A DNA stretch of 64,000 nt from Aquitalea magnusonii (GTDB taxonomy: Bacteria; Pseudomonadota; Gammaproteobacteria; Burkholderiales; Chromobacteriaceae), in NCBI RefSeq assembly GCF_002217795.2, contig NZ_AP018823.1:744001-808000 (forward strand), read 5' to 3'. This document shows, piece after piece, positions 58,569 through 64,000 of the stretch. The notes beneath the pieces were generated by a model. The model ran no database searches. It saw nothing but the letters and a program-made list of their open reading frames with translations, and was not told the DNA's origin. A program made the translations under genes and the position numbers. Position 1 is the first letter of the stretch, and every line of letters starts with the position of its first letter.

Positions 58569-60199
58569 TGACCGAGACCGTACAGCAAGCCCCGTTAAAA
58601 GCCTTGGGCAGCCCGCGCAAAATTAACCTGGCCGAGGAGCTGGAGCTGGCCGGGGTGGTGGTGCCACAGGAAGTAGCCGAGGCCATCCCGGCCGAACAGC
58701 CGGTTTTTCTGCCCTACCAGCAGCGCTGGTTTGAGGACGAGTCCCAGATCATGATCGCGGAGAAGTCGCGCCGCACCGGTCTGACCTGGGCAGAAGCCGG
58801 CCGCAACGTGGTAAAGGCCGCCCGGCCGCGCCGTCGCCAGGGCTGCAATACCTTCTATGTTGGCTCCAAGAAAGAGATGGCGCTGGAGTACATCGCCGCC
58901 TGCGCGTTGTTTGCCAAGGCCTTCAATGAGCTGGCCCGCGCCGACGTGTACGAGCAGACCTTCTGGGATGAGGGCCGGCAGGAGGAAATCCTCTCCTACA
59001 TGATCCGTTTCCCGAAGTCGGGTTTCAAAATCCAGGCACTGTCCAGCCGTCCGTCCAACCTGCGCGGCCTGCAGGGTGACGTTGTGATTGATGAAGCGGC
59101 ATTCCATGAATCCCTCGAGGAGCTGCTGAAGGCGGCGTTGGCGCTGACAATGTGGGGCAACAAGGTACGGCTGATCAGCACCCATAACGGGGTCGAAAAC
59201 CTGTTCAATGAGCTGATCCTGGAAGCCCGTGCCGGCAAGCGCGACTACAGCATCCACCGGATCACGCTTGACGATGCCATTGCCGATGGCCTGTACCAGC
59301 GCATCTGCTACGTCACCAATAAGGAATGGTCAGCCGAGGCCGAGGCGAAGTGGCGTGCCGATCTGTACAAGAACGCCCCGAACCCCGAGTCGGCCGACGA
59401 AGAGTACGGCTGCGTACCCAAGAACAGTGGCGGCAACTGGCTCAGCAGCATGCTGATTGAAAAGCGTATGTCCGCCGACACCCCGGTGCTGCGCTATGAG
59501 TGCCCGGCAGGCTTTGAACTGGAGCCGGACCATGTCCGTGCCAGCCACTGCCAGGACTGGATTGACTCGGTGCTGCAACCGGAGCTGGACAAGCTGCCCA
59601 AGGGTGTCCGCAGCTTTGACGGTGAGGACTTTGCCCGTAGCGGTGACTTGTCGGTCCATGTCCCCTTGATTGAGATGCAGAACCTGGTCAAGCGCGTGCC
59701 CTTCATCCTGGAGATGCGCAATGTCCCCTTTCGCCAGCAAGAGCAAATCACCTTCCACCTGCTAGATAACCTGCCGGGCTTTGCTGGTGGCGCATTCGAT
59801 GCGCGGGGTAATGGCCAGTATCTGGCTGAAGTGGCCATGCAGCGCTACGGGGCGGATCGCATCCACCAGGTGATGCTGTCGGAAAGCTGGTACCGCGAAC
59901 ACATGCCCCCGGTCAAAGCTGCCCTGGAAGATGGCGACCTGGACGGGCTGCCGAAGGATAAGGATGTGCTGGCCGACATGCGCGCCGTGCAAATCATCAA
60001 AGGGGTGCCGCGTATTCCGGACACCCGCACGACCGGTGAAGACAAGGGCAAGCGCCACGGTGACGTGGCAGTCGGAGTCGCCCTCGCCGTGTATGCGTCC
60101 CGTGTGATTGATGCTGCGCCGCTGGCCACCAGGGGCTACAAGTCCATCCCTCGCGGGAGAATGGCCATGTCAGCCCGATTCGGGCGCGGCACCTGGTAA
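58568..60199 (+). CDS. Terminase large subunit (Mu gp28)
   Basis: 543 residues from the ATG at 58568. ATPase part: EKSRRTGLTWAEAG near 60 (Walker A-like) and DVVIDEAAFHESLEELL near 170 (Walker B and catalytic Glu). The C-terminal nuclease part has RSFDGEDFARSGDLS and GKRHGDVAVGVALAVYA. It cuts and pumps phage DNA into heads. Confidence 0.94.
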   Translation: MTETVQQAPLKALGSPRKINLAEELELAGVVVPQEVAEAIPAEQPVFLPYQQRWFEDESQIMIAEKSRRTGLTWAEAGRNVVKAARPRRRQGCNTFYVGSKKEMALEYIAACALFAKAFNELARADVYEQTFWDEGRQEEILSYMIRFPKSGFKIQALSSRPSNLRGLQGDVVIDEAAFHESLEELLKAALALTMWGNKVRLISTHNGVENLFNELILEARAGKRDYSIHRITLDDAIADGLYQRICYVTNKEWSAEAEAKWRADLYKNAPNPESADEEYGCVPKNSGGNWLSSMLIEKRMSADTPVLRYECPAGFELEPDHVRASHCQDWIDSVLQPELDKLPKGVRSFDGEDFARSGDLSVHVPLIEMQNLVKRVPFILEMRNVPFRQQEQITFHLLDNLPGFAGGAFDARGNGQYLAEVAMQRYGADRIHQVMLSESWYREHMPPVKAALEDGDLDGLPKDKDVLADMRAVQIIKGVPRIPDTRTTGEDKGKRHGDVAVGVALAVYASRVIDAAPLATRGYKSIPRGRMAMSARFGRGTW

Positions 60200-60217
60200 C
60201 GAAACGGAGTGCAAAAC

Positions 60218-61762
60218 ATGTCGCGAATTGTCGATCACAACGGGCAGCCGATTAACACCGCCCTGCTCAAAACCACCATCGCTACCCCGACCACCACCGG
60301 GGTGCGTCAGATCATTGCCTCGGCCAGCCATGGGCTTGACCCGGAGCTGCTGGGCAACATGCTGCGCCAGGCAGTGAATGGGGATGCCAGCGCCTATCTG
60401 CGCCTGGCTGAGGACATGGAAGAGAAGTACCTGCATTACGGCTCGGAACTGTCGACCCGTAAGCGCGCCCTGGTTGGCCTGGAGCTGTACGTGGAGCCTG
60501 CCGGCGACGATGCCGTCAGCCAACGTGCTGCCGAGCTGGTGGAGCAGGCACTGGCACCGATCAAAGAAAACCTGTTTGATATCCTGGACGCCATTGGCAA
60601 GGGTTTCAGCGTCCATGAGATTGACTGGGAAACTAGCGCCAAGCAGTGGATGCCGGTCGGCCTGTCCTACCTGCAGCCGTACTGGTTACAGATCCGGCGC
60701 GAGGAGCCGGAAACGCTCTACCTGCGCTCGGACAGCAATATCTACGGTGAGGCGCTGGCCCCGTACAAATTCATCACCCACAAAGTCAAAGCCAAGTCGG
60801 GCGTGCTGATCCGGGGCGGCTTGGCGCGCATGGCCTGCTGGGCTTTCCTGTTCAGCAATTACGCAATTAAAGATTGGGTGACCTTTGCCGAGGCCTACGG
60901 CCAGCCGCTGCGGGTGGGCAAGTACGATGTGTCGGCCACGCCGCAGGACATTGAAACCCTGCTGATGGCCCTGCGCAGCCTGGGCACGGATGCCGCAGCT
61001 GCTATCCCCAAGAACATGGAGATCGACTTTGTCGACGCCGGCAACAAGTCAGCATCGGTTGATATCTATGCCCGACTGACGGAGTACTTCGATAAGCAGA
61101 CCAGCAAGATCGTGCTGGGCCAAACCTTGTCGACCAATACCGGTGGCGCAGACGGCGGTGGGGCTTACGCCTTGGGCAAGGTCCACAACGAGGTGCGGGA
61201 AGACATCCTGGATGCCGACGTCCAGCAGCTGGAAGCCACGTTGTCACGCGACTACGTCAAGCCGGTGGTCGACCTCAATCTGGGCGTGCAGTCTGCTTAT
61301 CCGACCATCAAGCTGCGGATCAACAAGGCTGAGGACTTGACCGCTTTAGCCGGAGTGGTCGATACCCTGGTACGCGCCGGCTTGCCATTGGGTCAGGAAT
61401 CGACCTATGCCCGTTTTGGACTGGAACGCCCGAAACAGGGCGAGGCGATACTGGTGCCGGTGGATGCCCCGGTCCAGCAGGCGATGAACCGCTATCGTGC
61501 AATGAATGCCCAGCAGCCGGGCCAGCCTGACCCGATGACACCGCTGCTGGAGCAGCTGACCAGCAAGACGGCCGACCCGATGGACGCCATGCTGCGGGTG
61601 ATTCGCCAGGCCCTGGCCGATGCCCCGGATCTGGAGTCCTTCCAGGCGTGGCTGACTGGTGCATTTGGTGACCTGCCAACCACTGAGCTGCAACGGGTGA
61701 TGAATACCGCCTTCAGCCTGGCTGAGCTGTCCGGCCGCTACGAGGTGAGCAATGGCCGATAG
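60218..61762 (+). CDS. DUF935 family portal protein (Mu gp29)
   Basis: 514 residues from the ATG at 60218 with GGAG upstream. LELYVEPAGDDAVSQRAAELVEQ and FAEAYGQPLRVGKYD are typical of the DUF935 portal group. It forms the DNA entry ring at the head vertex. Overlaps the MuF gene by 11 bases. Confidence 0.93.
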   Translation: MSRIVDHNGQPINTALLKTTIATPTTTGVRQIIASASHGLDPELLGNMLRQAVNGDASAYLRLAEDMEEKYLHYGSELSTRKRALVGLELYVEPAGDDAVSQRAAELVEQALAPIKENLFDILDAIGKGFSVHEIDWETSAKQWMPVGLSYLQPYWLQIRREEPETLYLRSDSNIYGEALAPYKFITHKVKAKSGVLIRGGLARMACWAFLFSNYAIKDWVTFAEAYGQPLRVGKYDVSATPQDIETLLMALRSLGTDAAAAIPKNMEIDFVDAGNKSASVDIYARLTEYFDKQTSKIVLGQTLSTNTGGADGGGAYALGKVHNEVREDILDADVQQLEATLSRDYVKPVVDLNLGVQSAYPTIKLRINKAEDLTALAGVVDTLVRAGLPLGQESTYARFGLERPKQGEAILVPVDAPVQQAMNRYRAMNAQQPGQPDPMTPLLEQLTSKTADPMDAMLRVIRQALADAPDLESFQAWLTGAFGDLPTTELQRVMNTAFSLAELSGRYEVSNGR

Positions 61763-63047
61763 CGCGGCTCCGCTGACTGCGGTCTACAAGCAGCCCTGGC
61801 AGACCCAGCTGGACTATTTCCAGCAGAAGCTGAAGCTGCCGACTGAGCAGTGGACCGACATCATGAAGGCGCAGCATGACCGCTCCTTTGTTGTGGCCGG
61901 GGCCATGGCCAGCGACTTGCTGGAGGATCTTCGCCAGGCAGTAGGCAAAGCCATTGCCGGCGGTAGCACGCTGGCCGATTTCCGGCGCGACTTTGACCAG
62001 ATCGTGGCCACACATGGCTGGGACTTCAAGGGCGGCCGCAACTGGCGCACCCGCGTCATCTACCAGACCAACCTGCAGACCAGCTATGCCGCTGGCCGCT
62101 ACCAGCAGCTGACCGACCCGGACATGCTCAAGGTCCGGCCGTACTGGCGTTACGTGCATTCCGACTCGGTGATGCGCCCCCGGCCGCAGCACCAGGCGTG
62201 GAATGGGCTGATCCTGCGCGCCGACGATCCCTGGTGGAACGTTCACTACCCGCCGAATGGCTGGGGCTGCCAATGCACCGTGCATGCGGTTTCGTTGCAA
62301 GAGCTGCGTGACAAGTACGGTAAGGACGGCCCGGATACTGCACCGGTGATTCAGACGCGCCGGGTGGAGCAGGATGATGGCAGCGTGGTCTATGTGCCCG
62401 ACGGCATCGACTTCGGCTGGGACTATGCCCCTGGCCAGGCCTATGTCGGCAAGTTGCTCCTGGACAAAGCGGCGACCACCTCGGCCCGGATCGGTGCCGA
62501 TGCTATCCAGAGTGCGGTCAACAATATCGACGCCCTGGACAAGATCATCCAGGAGCGCTGGCAGCCGCTGGTACAGCAGATCTACCCGGACCCGGCCAGC
62601 TACCGGCCGACAAAGCAACGCTTCCACATCGGTGCACTCTCGCCGCAACTGGTCGACAAGATAGAACAGGCCACGGGCGAGCCGCTGGCCACGGCAGTGG
62701 TATCGGTCGATGACAGTGAAGTGAAGCATGCGCTGCGTGATACCGGGGCAAAAGCGGACAAGCGGATTGCCCTGGACGATGCCATGCAGACTGTCGTCGG
62801 CATGTGGGAGCCGGAGCGGGTTTATCAGCAGATTGATCATGGCAAAGAGGAGCCTGTTTATCTGGCAGTCTGGCAAGCCGCAGATGGCAGCCGGCATGTT
62901 AAAGCAGCGATTAACGTGAACTACCGGACCAAGGACAAGGATGCATCAGGTAAGCGCTATACCTTGCAGACAAACACGTTGCTGACCCTGGGCTATGTGG
63001 ACCTGCGGGATTTGGATAATCCGCAGCTTTACAAGCGGATTCTATAG
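61752..63047 (+). CDS. Phage head morphogenesis protein (Mu gp30, MuF type) with a probable nuclease-like C-terminal domain
   Basis: 431 residues. The MuF domain is in the first 200 residues (TRVIYQTNLQTSYAAGRYQQL, WRYVHSDSVMRPRPQHQAWNG, NPPNGWGCQCTV-like). From about 275 a different domain follows (SVDDSEVKHALRDTGAKADKRIALDDAM, AAINVNYRTKDKDASGKRYTLQTNTLL). It resembles phage PBECR-type (barnase/EndoU/ColE5-like) domains fused to MuF. Whether it is an active nuclease cannot be judged from sequence. Confidence 0.88.
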   Translation: MADSAAPLTAVYKQPWQTQLDYFQQKLKLPTEQWTDIMKAQHDRSFVVAGAMASDLLEDLRQAVGKAIAGGSTLADFRRDFDQIVATHGWDFKGGRNWRTRVIYQTNLQTSYAAGRYQQLTDPDMLKVRPYWRYVHSDSVMRPRPQHQAWNGLILRADDPWWNVHYPPNGWGCQCTVHAVSLQELRDKYGKDGPDTAPVIQTRRVEQDDGSVVYVPDGIDFGWDYAPGQAYVGKLLLDKAATTSARIGADAIQSAVNNIDALDKIIQERWQPLVQQIYPDPASYRPTKQRFHIGALSPQLVDKIEQATGEPLATAVVSVDDSEVKHALRDTGAKADKRIALDDAMQTVVGMWEPERVYQQIDHGKEEPVYLAVWQAADGSRHVKAAINVNYRTKDKDASGKRYTLQTNTLLTLGYVDLRDLDNPQLYKRIL

Positions 63048-63111
63048 AAGGAGGGAAACCGTGCCGGCAGGGACGCCACCCCCCTGCGTGTGCACGCCCT
63101 TTCGGGGTTGC

Positions 63112-63138
63112 AATACGTACAGCGCTATTTCACGTATT
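63112..63138. repeat. Inverted repeat upstream of the gpG gene
   Basis: AATACGT / ACGTATT, seven perfect pairs 13 bases apart, ending 19 bases before the gpG ATG. Possible regulatory site. The rest of the 110-base gap is otherwise featureless. Confidence 0.4.
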
Positions 63139-63157
63139 CCAGCACGGTATATTCATT

Positions 63158-63709
63158 ATGAGTGACAACAGCTTTGAAATCCAAGTCATCAACGACAGTG
63201 TCGGCCAGGCGCTGGGTCAACTGTTGGCCCAAGCCCACAACCTGCGACCGGCCCTGCTGGACTTTGCCGAGTGGGCCAAAGCAGAGACGGACCAGCGCTT
63301 TGCCGATCAGGCCGACTGGCATGGCCAGCCCTGGGCACCCAATGCCGAGCTGACGCTGGCCAACTACCTGCGCAACCATGGTGGCAGCAAGAACTTCAAA
63401 AAGGACGGCAAGCTGAGTGCGGCAGGCACCAGGCGGCTGGCCGCCAAGCGTATCCTGCAGGTGGACGGCACGCTGCGCCGGGCCGCATTCAGCTATGACG
63501 CCACCAGCGACAGCCTGCGCTTCGGCCCCTGGGGCAATGGCCTGGACGCCTATGCCGCCATCCAGAACTTTGGTGGTCAGGCGGGCCGGGGCCTCAAAGT
63601 CACCATTCCCATGCGCCAGTACTTGCCGGTCGATGTCGACGGCACACTGGCCGCCCCTGCAGAAGCCAAGTTGCTGGACATGCTGGCCACCCATTTCCAG
63701 CAAATCTGA
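63158..63709 (+). CDS. Phage virion morphogenesis protein (Mu gpG)
   Basis: 183 residues. ALLDFAEWAKAETDQRFADQADWHGQPWAP and LRFGPWGNGLDAYAAIQNFGGQAGRG are the gpG/tail-completion family motifs. It acts in head or tail completion. It ends before a hairpin and a probable promoter. Confidence 0.9.
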   Translation: MSDNSFEIQVINDSVGQALGQLLAQAHNLRPALLDFAEWAKAETDQRFADQADWHGQPWAPNAELTLANYLRNHGGSKNFKKDGKLSAAGTRRLAAKRILQVDGTLRRAAFSYDATSDSLRFGPWGNGLDAYAAIQNFGGQAGRGLKVTIPMRQYLPVDVDGTLAAPAEAKLLDMLATHFQQI

Positions 63710-63725
63710 CTTTCCCCATAAACCG

Positions 63726-63763
63726 CCCTTGGCGCATGCGTAGTGCAGGCAGACCGCCAAGGG
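63726..63763. terminator. Inverted repeat after the gpG gene
   Basis: CCCTTGGCG / CGCCAAGGG, nine perfect pairs with a 20-base loop. No T run. It separates head gene G from the next transcript. Confidence 0.5.
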
Positions 63764-63862
63764 TTGGTAGCAATGGGGTAAAACGCCGTCTACCCCCGTT
63801 AACGCGTGTTAATTCCTAACTCAGACAGTCAGCCGCCTGCTGCATCCGGCCAGTCTGTGCAT

Positions 63863-63879
63863 TTACCGAACCCCTTCCC
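63863..63879 (+). promoter_or_regulatory. 17-base motif shared by two late-region promoters (copy 2)
   Basis: TTACCGAACCCCTTCCC, identical to 55303-55319, 30 bases before the ATG of the gene cut by the window edge. See copy 1. Confidence 0.5.
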
Positions 63880-63908
63880 CCGTTTTTGCCCTCACCAGGC
63901 TGCGCACA

Positions 63909-64000
63909 ATGCAGCTTATGAAGCTCATTCCCGAAGACGTTATCCGTGCACTCAACAGCCTGCAGCCTGATGGCCTGCAGCGGGCGAGCTGCGCCATTGC
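63909..64000 (+). CDS. Start of the next phage gene (3' end outside window)
   Basis: Open frame from the ATG at 63909, or 63918 in the same frame (MKLIPEDVIRALNSLQPDGL). It is too short to name. In Mu the protease/scaffold gene follows gpG, but this sequence alone cannot confirm that. Confidence 0.5.
   Translation, partial: MQLMKLIPEDVIRALNSLQPDGLQRASCAI

Larger units (their letters stand above)
41990..64000. mobile_element. Mu-like transposable prophage, left end to head genes (right end outside window)
   Basis: The order is repressor, Ner, MuA, MuB, small early genes, GemA, Mor, lysis, terminase, portal, MuF, gpG, as in phage Mu and relatives. The left end lies between tRNA-Ala (41957) and the repressor gene end (42185); the exact base cannot be fixed without the right end and the target duplication. 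A hairpin GGCCGCG / CGCGGCC (42112-42143) and direct repeats AGAACTGGG lie in this stretch. Major capsid, tail and right-end genes must lie beyond 64000. Confidence 0.93.

Overview
The window looks like the chromosome of a betaproteobacterium of the order Neisseriales, most like Chromobacteriaceae (Chromobacterium, Aquitalea or Vogesella relatives). This is inferred from high-GC coding sequence, the gene families and their neighbours; no database was searched. The first 42 kb is host chromosome. The rest, to the right edge, is the left and central part of a Mu-like transposable prophage whose right end lies outside the window.

Host region, left to right. The prkA-yeaH-spoVR stress cluster (1-3659) is followed by bamE-dapB facing fur-aat-bpt, a glycine-zipper lipoprotein, pyrD and a RutE-type nitroreductase. 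A leftward series rluC-HAD phosphatase-Rieske protein-sppA-motD follows, then rne and tRNA-Asn. A LysR regulator precedes a complete ydcSTUV-patD-type putrescine uptake and oxidation operon. A type I secretion operon (ABC exporter, HlyD adaptor, TolC; 24.2-28.7 kb) converges on a 1109-residue calpain-like cysteine protease with six cadherin-like repeats. That protease gene has a class I cyclic-di-GMP riboswitch in its leader. A small integrase remnant lies between the riboswitch and rlmD. Next come an L,D-transpeptidase, a proteasome-like (HslV-like) Ntn hydrolase overlapping hslO (Hsp33), an orphan potF-like gene, a patatin, a GAF protein, ribA and two identical tRNA-Ala(GGC) genes.

Prophage (about 42.0 kb to the end). 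A LexA-type repressor diverges from a Ner-like gene across a strong operator/promoter region. Then come MuA transposase, MuB ATPase, a run of small DNA-binding and hypothetical genes, HU, DUF2786, GemA and Mor. After a strong terminator there is an AT-richer insertion carrying an XRE regulator and an ImmA/IrrE metallopeptidase. The lysis genes follow (amidase, holin-like protein, Rz with nested Rz1), then a DksA-like zinc finger and the packaging/head genes (small and large terminase, DUF935 portal, MuF-type head protein, gpG).

The most unusual find is in the early operon. Two near-complete type II hammerhead ribozymes (51632-51688 and 52003-52057) share the same fold, with compensatory base changes between copies. 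They precisely bracket an unknown 72-codon gene. Self-cleavage would release a 370-nt RNA carrying that gene, with ends that could come together again as a hammerhead. A second, unidentified multi-stem structure with a possible loop-loop contact lies about 750 nt downstream, just before gemA.
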